NCBI GenBank assembly: GCA_017303505.1
Contig: JAFLCP010000017.1
Location: forward strand, 1-64,000
DNA from: Planctomycetota bacterium
Lineage (GTDB): Bacteria; Planctomycetota; Planctomycetia; Pirellulales; Pirellulaceae
Direction of reading: 5' to 3'
Length of the DNA stretch: 64,000 bases
The notes beneath the pieces are model-generated. The model did not search any database and was not told the origin of the DNA. It saw nothing but the letters and a program-made list of their open reading frames with translations. Positions 39,440 through 47,715 of this stretch are shown here, one piece after another (position 1 is the first letter of the stretch; each line of letters begins with the position of its first letter). The translations under genes and the position numbers were made by a program.

Positions 39440-42163
39440 ATGGTGGACTTGGATGATCAGCAACCTGTTTCTAACCGCCCCTCACCGCATTGGCAGACTA
39501 TGACTATTTCACCGATGATGCGCCAGTACGAAGAAGCGAAAGCCGCCTGCGGGGACTGTATACTCCTGTTCCGCATGGGCGACTTCTATGAACTATTCTA
39601 CGAGGATGCCAAGACAGCGGCCCGTGTCCTGGGTTTGACCCTAACCAGCCGTGACAAAGGGGAAAACCCAATCCCTATGGCAGGCTTCCCACATCATCAG
39701 CTCGAAGGTTACCTTGGAAAACTCATTCGACAAGGTTACCGCGCCGCCGTATGCGAACAAGTAGAGGACCCACGCGAAGCCAAAGGGATCGTCAAACGTG
39801 AAGTCACCCGTATCGTCACACCGGGCACCCTAACCGATGACGCTTTACTTGATCCGCGCCAAAGCAACATTTTGGCGGCGGTCTGCAGTTTTCGTCCCGG
39901 CTCCAAATCTCATGCAGGCAGCAAGTCGGCCACCGGAAAAAATGCTAACGACGATGCAGATTGGGTCGGCATCGCATGGACGGAACTTTCCACCGGCCGT
40001 TTCGAAGCGGGCATCTTTCCTAAACAATCGGTTCGCGATGAGCTCTATCGCATTGAGCCCTCCGAAGTTCTGCTGCGCGAAGATGATGGCGTAACGCTGG
40101 CCAAGGATAGCTTAGATCCCTGGATGGTCACGCTCCGCCCAGCTTGGCAATTCGGCGTAGAAGAAAGTTTGCGAAATCTGCACGAGCAGTTCGGTGTTCT
40201 CGATTTGCAGGGTATGGGTTGGGAACAAGAGGATCAACTCGCTATTGGTGCTGCCGGCGCCGTTTTAGGTTATCTCAAAGAAACACAACGCTCATCGCTC
40301 ACTCACATTCAACAACTGTTGCCACATCGCCGAGGCCAAGCGCTTGAAATCGATTCAGCAACACGCCGCTCGCTGGAGTTAACACACACCATACGCAGCG
40401 GCCAACGCGAAGGCTCGCTGCTTTCGATTCTTGATCACACGGTAACGCCGATGGGTTCGCGACTCTTGGCCAATTGGTTGGCAAACCCGTTGATCGATCG
40501 CATCAGCATCGAACAACGACTATCGGCCATTGAAGAGTTGATCCGCGACAATCGTTTGCGACAATCGATTCGACATCAATTGAAAGATGTCTACGATTTG
40601 CAACGCTTGTTGGCCCGCATCGCCACAGGTCGCACCAATCCGCGCGATCTCAATCAAGTCGGTCGCACTCTCCGCAAGCTACCGGAGATGAAAACTCTTC
40701 TCTCCGATACGCATTCACAACGCTTGGGAGATCTTGGGCAATCGATCGATCTTTGTTTAACGTTGAGCCAACAACTGCAAGATGCGTTGATGGATGATTG
40801 CCCGCTGCTTCCGCGCGAAGGGGGTTTCATTCGTTCCAATTACAATGCGGAGCTCGATGAATATCGACAACTGGCTACCGGTGGTAAGCAATGGATTGCC
40901 GAGTATCAAGCACAACTGGTTCAGACCACAGGCATCAGCAGCTTAAAGGTGGGTTATACCAAAGTTTTTGGATATTATTTGGAAGTAACTAACACCCATC
41001 GCGAACGCATTCCAGATTATTTCATTCGCAAACAAACGCTTAAAAATGCCGAGCGTTACATCACGCCGGAACTGAAAGACTATGAAGAGAAAGTTCTTTC
41101 GGCGGATGACCGCGCGAAGCAACTTGAACACGATCTCTTTTTGGCGTTGCGTGAAGCGGTATTTGCACAAACTCAACCGCTCACTCGCACGGCGCATGTT
41201 CTAGCTGAACTCGACGTCCTTTGTTCCTTGGCCGAATTAGCTGCCCAACGAGGTTATGTTCGTCCAACTATTACCGATGAAGCGATTCTTGAAATCCAAG
41301 AAGGACGCCATCCTGTTCTCGATTCGACGTTGCCTCAAGGTACGTTTGTTCCGAACGATATTTATGTCGGTATGGAGCATGGTCGCGTGATGTTGATTAC
41401 CGGTCCTAACATGGCCGGTAAGAGCACTTACATTCGTCAAGTTGCGTTGCTCACCATCATGGCTCAGATGGGTAGTTTTGTTCCCGCGAAATCGGCGACC
41501 ATTGGGCTTGCGGACAAGATCTTTGCTCGAGTGGGAGCCAGCGACGAACTCGCTCGCGGGCAAAGTACGTTTATGGTCGAGATGTTGGAAACGGCTCGCA
41601 TTCTGAATACCGCTTCAGCGAGAAGCTTAATCATTTTGGATGAAATCGGGCGTGGAACGAGCACGTATGATGGACTTTCACTCGCTTGGGCCATTGTCGA
41701 GCATCTACATGATCATGTAGGTGCGCGAACTTTCTTTGCGACTCATTACCATGAATTGGTCGACCTGGAACAATCGCTGAGCGGTGTCAAGAATCTCAAT
41801 GTTGCGGTGAAAGAATGGAACGAAGATGTGGTGTTTTTGCATCGCATTGTTCGTGGCGGTGCGGATAAGAGTTACGGTATTCACGTGGCCCGCTTGGCCG
41901 GTATACCGCGACATGTGAATGATCGCGCGAAGGATATTTTGGCTCAACTGGAAATTGACCATATCAATAAATACGGCCAATCCAAAATTACTCCGCCGCC
42001 GAAGAAGAGCGGTTCACCGATTCAGTTGACGTTGTTCGATTGGGGCGAACATCCGGTACTGGATCGAATTCGCGATGTCGACCTGACTCAGACGACTCCG
42101 TTACAGGCATTGCAATGGATTCAGCAATGGCAAAATGAGCTCGGCATCAAGAGTAGCAAATAG
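39440..42163 (+). CDS. mutS: DNA mismatch repair protein MutS
   Basis: 907 residues. The mismatch-binding motif FRMGDFYELF is at the N-terminus (Phe-x-Glu type, here FYE). The ATPase has Walker A GPNMAGKST, Walker B IILDEIGRGTSTYDG and a FFATHYHELV motif. The C-terminus has LTLFDWGEHPV. The middle (MSH core and clamp) has the expected length. ATG 39440 gives a 20-residue extension; ATG 39500 would begin MTISPMMRQYEEAK and match typical homologues. No mutL is adjacent. Confidence 0.97.
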   Translation: MVDLDDQQPVSNRPSPHWQTMTISPMMRQYEEAKAACGDCILLFRMGDFYELFYEDAKTAARVLGLTLTSRDKGENPIPMAGFPHHQLEGYLGKLIRQGYRAAVCEQVEDPREAKGIVKREVTRIVTPGTLTDDALLDPRQSNILAAVCSFRPGSKSHAGSKSATGKNANDDADWVGIAWTELSTGRFEAGIFPKQSVRDELYRIEPSEVLLREDDGVTLAKDSLDPWMVTLRPAWQFGVEESLRNLHEQFGVLDLQGMGWEQEDQLAIGAAGAVLGYLKETQRSSLTHIQQLLPHRRGQALEIDSATRRSLELTHTIRSGQREGSLLSILDHTVTPMGSRLLANWLANPLIDRISIEQRLSAIEELIRDNRLRQSIRHQLKDVYDLQRLLARIATGRTNPRDLNQVGRTLRKLPEMKTLLSDTHSQRLGDLGQSIDLCLTLSQQLQDALMDDCPLLPREGGFIRSNYNAELDEYRQLATGGKQWIAEYQAQLVQTTGISSLKVGYTKVFGYYLEVTNTHRERIPDYFIRKQTLKNAERYITPELKDYEEKVLSADDRAKQLEHDLFLALREAVFAQTQPLTRTAHVLAELDVLCSLAELAAQRGYVRPTITDEAILEIQEGRHPVLDSTLPQGTFVPNDIYVGMEHGRVMLITGPNMAGKSTYIRQVALLTIMAQMGSFVPAKSATIGLADKIFARVGASDELARGQSTFMVEMLETARILNTASARSLIILDEIGRGTSTYDGLSLAWAIVEHLHDHVGARTFFATHYHELVDLEQSLSGVKNLNVAVKEWNEDVVFLHRIVRGGADKSYGIHVARLAGIPRHVNDRAKDILAQLEIDHINKYGQSKITPPPKKSGSPIQLTLFDWGEHPVLDRIRDVDLTQTTPLQALQWIQQWQNELGIKSSK

Positions 42164-42194
42164 CATCTTGCGACGTGTGCCCATCTTGATGGAT

Positions 42195-42420
42195 CGTTTA
42201 GCCCGTACGCCGCAGGCTAGGGCCCGCGCCGTTGGATTCGTCAGCGCGTAAGAGCCGTGCGTTAGATCCTAGGATCCTCGTTCCCATGGCTCTGCCTGGG
42301 AACGCACTGCATGAGAGGCTCCTGCCTCTCGTATTCCTTCCTCTGCCGCTAGACTCGGAGTAGGATCTGCGTCTGTATGTTTTGGGACTCGGCGGGAAAA
42401 TGCGCTGCACGGGAGGCAGG
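42195..42420. repeat. Dispersed repeat modules downstream of mutS
   Basis: CGTTTAGCCCGTACGCCG to GGCTAGG (42195-42221) is a copy of the 91-1045 core. CCTCGTTCCCATGGCTCTGCC (42276-42296) and GAGAGGCTCCTGCCTCTC (42313-42330) are parts of the composite repeat. CACGGGAGGCAGGAG at 42408 is a further inverted part. Confidence 0.75.
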
Positions 42421-42903
42421 AGTCACCACGGAAGCGATCACTCCGCGAACATGGGCATTAGAATCGCGCAGAACACAAAGATTGCGAGGGAGCATGTTTT
42501 GAAGAATAGACTAAAGTCTCTCCATTTTAAGACGAGCAGCACCGGCGCGACACATCCGGCGAATGCAATTAAGCCCAGATAAGTTAGCCCCCGCGTCCCT
42601 GCGAACATTTAGCCGCGAGACGCTGCAAAAACGGCCAATCCCGCCAGTGTGAAAATGAGGAGCGACTGTTGGAGCGACCATTGTCACATATTGAGTTTTA
42701 CTCCAACTGCGAGCCCATTGTTTAGGAACCGCGAAAATTACGAAAATCGCGAAAGCTTAGCGATGCGCATCACTCAACACTTCCATTTACCACAAATCTC
42801 CGGCCTCATATCTCTGAAGTGGCTCATTGCATTCCAATCAAGCACGACCACTTGTGCGCACTAGGAAATTCACGACTTAGCGTAATTGCCAGAACGACCG
42901 CGA
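42421..42903. other. Non-coding gap
   Basis: No gene, repeat of note or structure could be supported in this stretch of about 480 bp. Short open frames have no convincing composition. Confidence 0.4.
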
Positions 42904-43122
42904 TTAACCAGCCGCCGGAGTAGAGGTACCACCAAGTAATGGGCTGACCGGCGGCTTGGGTGCATCACTTGGTTCGGACTTCCACGGACGCGGTGGTAGT
43001 TTCACAGCGTTGCGTTCACGGGACTGAGCGTCCGCAACGATGCTGGCCATATCGTTGTTAAAACGACCGGCGAGTTGATGTTTGATATCGAGGATTTCGT
43101 CGTTAATCGAATCAGTAGCCAT
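42904..43122 (-). CDS. Probable antitoxin partner of the PIN toxin
   Basis: 72 residues. The pattern DSINDEILDIKHQLAGRFNND with AQSRERNAVKLPPRPW resembles small proteins that I recall beside this PIN subfamily (form: DEI...R..yA..FN.D...I..d...RE). The C-terminal 25 residues are Pro-rich and disordered-looking, a common place for toxin binding. It starts 2 bp after the toxin stop codon, so the order is toxin first, antitoxin second. No DNA-binding fold is evident. Confidence 0.62.
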   Translation of the reverse strand: MATDSINDEILDIKHQLAGRFNNDMASIVADAQSRERNAVKLPPRPWKSEPSDAPKPPVSPLLGGTSTPAAG

Positions 43123-43124
43123 GC

Positions 43125-43598
43125 TTACAATCCCATCATTTCATCAGGCGAACAAATCAGTGGCGGCGTGTATCCATTGTCGCGGCAAACCCGCTCGATG
43201 ATCGAGCGGGTCTCGATGTTAGCGATGTGCCGAAAGTTCCATGTCAGCAAGTATTGTACACCGTTTACTGCGGCAATGGAAATGTGAAGGGCGTCTCGAG
43301 GCTCAGTGGGCGGTATGCCGAATTTGCGGATCAACTCATTAGCTAGCTGTTCAGCAGCGAGCGAGACCGCCAGCATTTGAAACCCGTCAATGAATGCGAG
43401 TCGTTCAGATGCGGCGGTTGAGTCACCGGCCGCGCATTCGTCGTACACAATCTGGGATGCAAGCAACGCGTATCGATCGCGGCCATCCCACCACAGTTTG
43501 GATGAGATCTGTCGCGCAGTGACCAGAATGTCATTTCTTGGTCGAGAGGCCAGATGGCCGATGACCGTCGTCTCAACATACACAGTTGGTTTGCTCAT
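43125..43598 (-). CDS. PIN-domain toxin (VapC-like ribonuclease)
   Basis: 157 residues. PIN signatures are VYVETTVIG at the N-terminus (Glu in place of the first Asp's neighbour), YDECAAGD for the second acidic residue, PRDALHISIAAVNGV for the third and LLTWNFRHIAN at the end. In this subgroup the last motif has Trp-Asn rather than Thr-x-Asp. Metal-dependent RNA cleavage is expected. It begins 11 bp past the core-site end of attC-like element 43610-43700, so gene pair and site may form one cassette. Confidence 0.8.
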   Translation of the reverse strand: MSKPTVYVETTVIGHLASRPRNDILVTARQISSKLWWDGRDRYALLASQIVYDECAAGDSTAASERLAFIDGFQMLAVSLAAEQLANELIRKFGIPPTEPRDALHISIAAVNGVQYLLTWNFRHIANIETRSIIERVCRDNGYTPPLICSPDEMMGL

Positions 43599-43609
43599 AG
43601 TCCTTTAAG

Positions 43610-43700
43610 TCCGAACGACTCGATTCAGCCAGCCCGAGCAAGTGACTCTACCCAAATCAGATCGCCTGATCGAGGGCTTGGTTACAATCGTTTGTTAGGT
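43610..43700 (-). other. attC-like site 1 (integron cassette recombination site)
   Basis: Read on the minus strand, the site starts at ACCTAAC (43694-43700), a perfect match to the R'' core RYYYAAC. It ends at GTTCGGA (43610-43616), close to GTTRRRY. Inside, AACGATT pairs with AATCG..CGTT, and CCAAGCCC with GGGCTGG leaving one extra A unpaired, the extrahelical-base hallmark of attC. It starts 5 nt after the stop codon of the 43706-44110 gene. Confidence 0.65.
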
Positions 43701-43705
43701 GCTTC

Positions 43706-44110
43706 CTAAGGTTTCGTAGGGTAAGGAATAATTAGAGGATTCGGAAACGCGACTCCAATTGCGCAAAAGGTAATCAGAACGATCACAAGACACAGAGGTG
43801 CTCCGATCGCCAACATCCATTGTTTTGCAATTGTCAATGCGGTAAATCGTAATCGGTACTTCACGAAACAAAATAATAGCAATAAGGACACCGGGCATAA
43901 AAGCAATGCGATTACTCCCCACATGGATCGGACCGCCACATTCCCTTTTGGCATATAGTCCGGCTCCGAATGCAACCAGGCCTCATTCCCCTCTTGAATA
44001 TCTACGAAGCCAAAGTAAAGGACCGAACCAGCGATTGAGCAAGCGATGCAACTTGCAGCAATGGACACGTACCAAGCGATCTCATTGCCATTCTTGGTTG
44101 TGCTTTCCAT
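43706..44110 (-). CDS. Cassette-type membrane protein, three transmembrane segments
   Basis: 134 residues. Membrane helices are at about residues 12-33 (WYVSIAASCIACSIAGSVLY), 65-85 (WGVIALLLCPVSLLLLFCF) and 100-122 (MLAIGAPLCLVIVLITFCAIG). The loop between the first two is polar and probably outside. No family is recognised. It lies between two attC-like sites (43610-43700 and 44132-44244), and its ATG is about 21 nt past the core-site end of the latter, a typical place for a cassette gene. Confidence 0.68.
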   Translation of the reverse strand: MESTTKNGNEIAWYVSIAASCIACSIAGSVLYFGFVDIQEGNEAWLHSEPDYMPKGNVAVRSMWGVIALLLCPVSLLLLFCFVKYRLRFTALTIAKQWMLAIGAPLCLVIVLITFCAIGVAFPNPLIIPYPTKP

Positions 44111-44131
44111 GTTTGTCGCTCTCGATGTCGC

Positions 44132-44244
44132 ACCTAATGTCCGCCATCACCGGGTGGCGGGAGTAACGTTTCCATTTCAAATCCGCTGGCCCTCGCCACT
44201 CCGGTGCATGGCTTGGTTCTTCGACTTCGTTTGCGCGGTTGTCA
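44132..44244 (-). other. attC-like site 2 with two extrahelical bases
   Basis: The arm at 44143-44159 (GCCATCACCGGGTGGCG) pairs with the complement of 44194-44212 (CGCCACTCCGGTGCATGGC) except for two unpaired bases in the longer arm. That is the classic attC fold. The R' end reads ACCTAAT on the plus strand (44132-44138, one change from the core). The R'' end TGACAAC (44238-44244 on the minus strand) keeps only CAAC and overlaps the TGA stop of the 44242-44679 gene. Confidence 0.75.
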
Positions 44245-44679
44245 TTGCCCGGCTGCAGTCTTTGCAAGCAATTCACACAAAATCTGATCTTCTCGTTGAC
44301 AGAATTCTGTTGGATTCTCGTTGCATGAGTGAGCATTCCACACGTGAGCAATGCAAACCATTGTATCGTCAATCGTAAAGGGCGTGTCGTCAAGTAATCT
44401 ATGTATCGCCGACGCCACTTCGTTTAGGCTTTCAAAGTACTCGCCCATCGCCTCCTCAACCTCCGACCGTACTGAAGCTAATTCCGTCCGAACCGCTTCG
44501 CGATCACTCTCGACAAGTTCAAGATACGTGAAGGCGTTTTCCAGTTGATCGAACCAGTAAACTCCCTGATAGAGCTTGCAGTACGCAAACACAAGATGCC
44601 GGAAGGTTACATCCGTGAACCTGTCACCATCGCGGCGAAGTTGTCTTTCGAATTCGGTGCCAGCGATTAGATTTGTCAT
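44242..44679 (-). CDS. Cassette-type hypothetical protein
   Basis: About 145 residues from ATG 44679; an in-frame start 48 bp earlier is possible. The protein is soluble, acidic and mostly helical: RDGDRFTDVTFRHLVFAYC, then a likely coiled segment REAVRTELASVRSEVEEAM. The C-terminal part has CIAHVWNAHSC and CQREDQILCELL with several Cys. No family is recognised. It is flanked by two attC-like sites, and its stop codon overlaps site 2. Confidence 0.6.
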   Translation of the reverse strand: MTNLIAGTEFERQLRRDGDRFTDVTFRHLVFAYCKLYQGVYWFDQLENAFTYLELVESDREAVRTELASVRSEVEEAMGEYFESLNEVASAIHRLLDDTPFTIDDTMVCIAHVWNAHSCNENPTEFCQREDQILCELLAKTAAGQ

Positions 44680-44728
44680 TCGCACCCTGTCGAAGAACGG
44701 CGATGTTGACCGAGCCACCGTAAACAAA

Positions 44729-44802
44729 GTCTCTAAAAGCCGAAACGGACCATCGGGGGCTTCGGTCCGACATTTTGTTCGTCCACGTTATGATCGTTAG
44801 AC
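44729..44802 (-). other. attC-like site 3
   Basis: On the minus strand the R'' core GTCTAAC (44796-44802) fits RYYYAAC exactly and contains the TAA stop of the 44797-45165 gene. CGGACC and GGTCCG form a stem, and the far end TTTAGAGAC (44729-44737) is a degenerate partner of the core. It is 74 bp, short for the type. Confidence 0.5.
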
Positions 44803-45165
44803 ATGAATGAACCAGCCAAACCTCCCCGCGACAAGCATCAGGAAGAGGGCCAAGAAAGTAATTGCTATCGAACAAAGCCGATGATAACGCTCGGATGATT
44901 GGCTCGCAAAAGCAACAATTGCCAATATGAGTTGGACCATCACGGACAGGACACATGCTAGCATAATCATCAGCGCCAGTGGGGCAAGTGGGAACAATGA
45001 TCGCCCCGTCATCCCATCGTCTCGGAGGAACTGATATGCTGCAAAAGGAATGCAATGCAAAGCAAGCGCCAGAACGGCAAGCAATGCGTTCCAGTAGAGA
45101 ACAAACGGAAAGCGTCCTACAGGAACGTCGTCACTCGATGTATCTGAGATGCAAGGATTAGACAT
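44797..45165 (-). CDS. Cassette-type membrane protein, three transmembrane segments
   Basis: 122 residues. Hydrophobic helices are at about 22-43 (FVLYWNALLAVLALALHCIP), 57-83 (LFPLAPLALMIMLACVLSVMV) and 98-118 (SIAITFLALFLMLVAGRFGW). The N-terminal 18 residues are polar with several Asp/Ser and the end is WFIHV. No family is recognised. Its stop codon lies within the core of attC-like site 3, as is common in integron cassettes. No attC was recognised upstream of it. Confidence 0.6.
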   Translation of the reverse strand: MSNPCISDTSSDDVPVGRFPFVLYWNALLAVLALALHCIPFAAYQFLRDDGMTGRSLFPLAPLALMIMLACVLSVMVQLILAIVAFASQSSERYHRLCSIAITFLALFLMLVAGRFGWFIHV

Positions 45166-45755
45166 CGTTCGCGTTTAGATATGCACCATGAATTGAGAAC
45201 GAACTCGCAGTTATCTGCATTCCGGACGAACTTATAATTATTCCGGTCTGGGTTCCGGCAATAATTCCGAAACACGATTACCCAGCTCGTTATCTCAGAT
45301 TATTTCACGTTTTTCGCATCGTGTCGAGAAAATTATTGTCGGAATTGCGTTCCGACAGCAACGAATTATTGCCGGATAGCCACTCGGATCATGTCCACCC
45401 TTTGATAGCAACTTTGGTTTGCTAGCGAGGTGAAATCCTCTCAACAAACTGCGATCTCTCTGGCCTGATTTAATAAATGCTTACAAAAAAACTCGCATTA
45501 CTTTACCTAGCCTTACAGTAACTTGCGGTATCATGCTGCTGAAAGCAGTTTCCCATATCCGAGCGATACTGAGGCAAAAAAATGATTGCAAAAAACAGGT
45601 GCGGCTCAGGCAACCTCTTCTTTTTGCCCCCAATTTTTTTGCCTTCACCATTACCGCAGCAATCAGCTAGGCCGAAAGCGATAGCCACTGCGCACTTCCT
45701 GTTAGATGCTCAACACTTAACACTTCATTTACCATCCGTGCCCAAGGAAGTCCTC
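45166..45755. other. Non-coding gap with a degenerate repeat
   Basis: GTGTCGAGAAAATTATTGTC then GGAATTGCGT at 45321-45350 matches 47745-47774 at 24 of 30 positions. Neighbouring ATTATTGCCGG and CCGGCAATAAT pieces suggest further inverted copies (about 45232-45290 and 45363-45380). No gene was found. Confidence 0.5.
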
Positions 45756-46082
45756 TCATGGATCCATGTTGCAGGTTAGTACAGAGCCTCCTGTAGCGCA
45801 CCGGAGACGCGTCGAAGCAATCGCAGGAAATATCGTCGTATCATTTGGATCGACAGACGGCGATCGGCTCTCCGGTGGCAACCAATCCTCCACGATACAA
45901 ATCCACTCGGCCGGACTGCCGAGCAACCGAACGCTCCAGCCACCAGCATTCGAAGTGAAGGCGGTAACACCTACAACCTCACCATCCATCAGTTCAAGTA
46001 GCGCAGGAAGCGAACGTCCATCGGAAAGCCTTATTTCGCCTGCGGTATAAACAATATCCTCGTCGATGAATTCAACGTTCAT
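45756..46082 (-). CDS. Hypothetical protein, possibly immunity-type
   Basis: About 108 residues from ATG 46082; an in-frame TTG 51 bp earlier gives a longer form. The product is soluble, acidic and beta-rich (NVEFIDEDIVYTAGEIRL, LLELMDGEVVGVTAF, EWICIVEDWLPPES). The C-terminal part is rich in Ser/Thr/Cys. No family is recognised. It lies in a run of minus-strand genes with DUF1963 and SUKH members, which are typical immunity proteins; no toxin is next to it. Confidence 0.5.
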   Translation of the reverse strand: MNVEFIDEDIVYTAGEIRLSDGRSLPALLELMDGEVVGVTAFTSNAGGWSVRLLGSPAEWICIVEDWLPPESRSPSVDPNDTTIFPAIASTRLRCATGGSVLTCNMDP

Positions 46083-46210
46083 GGAGGGCCGTAGCGTAGT
46101 TTCGTCTTGCCCTGACCGATCCTCCTCGTCCAAAGCATATTCTCAATTCCGACCAATCGTTACCAATTATTCCTGGACAGTGACCTGGATTCCGATGCCG
46201 CCTAAACACC

Positions 46211-46963
46211 CTAGCCTGCGTCGGACCGAATATCCGAGAAGTCTCCCTTGGCGAGCTTATCCGACTCGATAAACGTAACTAGCCTGTCACCATCGTGCCA
46301 GCACCAATGCAATTCTTCGTCCGATTCGAGCGAAAGAAATGATTGCCATTCCAGACCGGGAGTCGGATCATACCCTAGCGTGTGATTGTTCGGATACCCA
46401 AACAGATAGTCGTCAACTTCATGCCAAGAATAATGTAGCTTTTCATACGCCCCCGCTTGGGATTTGTCCAAGGGCCAATCGGTTACCCTCAGTACGGTAT
46501 TGAATGGATTGAAATTTGGTAAATCAATACCACTCTGAAGAGTAATTGCGACCGGATCGCCCAGGTCAACTTCCTTAGGCTGACGGGTTCGAACTAAAGG
46601 CTGATTGGTAGGGAAATAGCGTGCGATGACAAAACCCGGATCTCCCCAGAAACACTCACCATTTTCATCGTACTGAAAGAAAAAAGACAGAAGCCCCGTC
46701 CTGGGAGCGTTCGGCATTCCGTCAGGAAACTCAGACAGATTAATCTGAGCGAGAAATCGATACGGCCCAAGGGCATGCTGTGGCCAAATAAAGTCAGCGG
46801 GTAAATCTGGATCGTTATTGAGTCGACTATTCCCAATCCCGTGGTTTCGATTCGTAGAATCGCGTACGAGGACTACTCTAGGTCGAGCATGCCTTATCAG
46901 CGAATCCGCGAAGGAGGAGAACTCTGATTGCTGGAGTTTCGCAAAAAGGGTTTCAGCATTCAT
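46211..46963 (-). CDS. DUF1963 family protein (YwqG-like)
   Basis: 250 residues, soluble. The pattern NNDPDLPADFIWPQHALG, FLAQINLSEFPDGMPNAPR and GLLSFFFQYDENGECFWGDP is typical of DUF1963, as is LGYDPTPGLEWQSFLSLES near the C-terminus. DUF1963 proteins occur often in toxin-immunity neighbourhoods, but a biochemical role is not settled. It is part of the minus-strand row 45756-47649. Confidence 0.78.
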   Translation of the reverse strand: MNAETLFAKLQQSEFSSFADSLIRHARPRVVLVRDSTNRNHGIGNSRLNNDPDLPADFIWPQHALGPYRFLAQINLSEFPDGMPNAPRTGLLSFFFQYDENGECFWGDPGFVIARYFPTNQPLVRTRQPKEVDLGDPVAITLQSGIDLPNFNPFNTVLRVTDWPLDKSQAGAYEKLHYSWHEVDDYLFGYPNNHTLGYDPTPGLEWQSFLSLESDEELHWCWHDGDRLVTFIESDKLAKGDFSDIRSDAG

Positions 46964-47091
46964 TTACAAGCACTTTCATCGAATAACATCGGCGGTAACG
47001 TGGCCACTTCAATCACCAAGTTCCGGTGATTAGCCATTATTGTAAAGTAAACGAACCATCGGAAATCTCCTCAATGGCTTGCCACGTACGA

Positions 47092-47649
47092 TTAGTCCCA
47101 GCGGTATATCTGAGCCTCATCCGTCAGCCACATCTCAAGAAACTCTTTCAGCGAATTCGCTCGCGTCTGAAAACAGACTCCGAGAGGACTATCTGGATAG
47201 GGCCACTTCCTGCGAGTCAAGCTTACGCACGACTCATCAAGACCGCCCAAGTCACCATCAAACACGATCACTCGATTTTTAGGATGGTCACAGTCAACGC
47301 AAAAATATACGTCGCATCCGCTGTAAACTATAGGGAGAAGGTGTGGGGGCCAACCAGGATGCCTACTGCGTTCTCGATACACTGCGACTAAATCCATGCC
47401 CTTCATAGCTTTACTGATGCGAATCGGCAGGAATCCTTCCGATGGACCAAAACCTCCGTTACCGACTTCCAAATACACAGTCCTGAGAAGCAACGGGAGT
47501 TTAAATCCGAACTTCAACTCAACCTTAGCGATATCACGCTCATTGATGGGCCGAGCGGATGCTACGTCACCTTCACTTTTTTCCTTTCCGTTGCTGGCAG
47601 GAGTAACATGTGCCTTGATTTTCTCAATAAGACGAATCATCGGATTCAT
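47092..47649 (-). CDS. SMI1/KNR4 (SUKH) family immunity-type protein
   Basis: About 185 residues from ATG 47649; an earlier in-frame start would add 22. The SUKH fold is suggested by RPINERDIAKVELKFGFKLP, then LLLRTVYLEVGNGGFGPS, which carries the family's 'P..y......NGG' pattern. LLPIVYSGCDVYFCVDC and VIVFDGDLGG fit the later strands. NSLKEFLEMWL is the final helix. SUKH proteins are immunity factors for many nuclease toxins. No toxin is adjacent, so this looks like an orphan immunity gene. Confidence 0.8.
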   Translation of the reverse strand: MNPMIRLIEKIKAHVTPASNGKEKSEGDVASARPINERDIAKVELKFGFKLPLLLRTVYLEVGNGGFGPSEGFLPIRISKAMKGMDLVAVYRERSRHPGWPPHLLPIVYSGCDVYFCVDCDHPKNRVIVFDGDLGGLDESCVSLTRRKWPYPDSPLGVCFQTRANSLKEFLEMWLTDEAQIYRWD

Positions 47650-47715
47650 TACGCGCGTATCTATACTTGATGCATAAGTTCCGTCAACAATACCGGAATA
47701 CCATTTCCACCCCAC

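Noticed and set aside
42780..42904. attC-like site after the antitoxin gene
   Set aside because: No RYYYAAC core follows the stop codon, and the only local stem (GCAC/GTGC) is short.
45166..45290. Fourth attC-like site upstream of the 44797-45165 gene
   Set aside because: No core pair with a paired arm could be found; only short scattered inverted bits of another repeat were seen.
45690..45755. attC core GTTAGAT near 45711
   Set aside because: It matches the core on the minus strand (ATCTAAC), but no paired arms or partner core were found within 150 bp.
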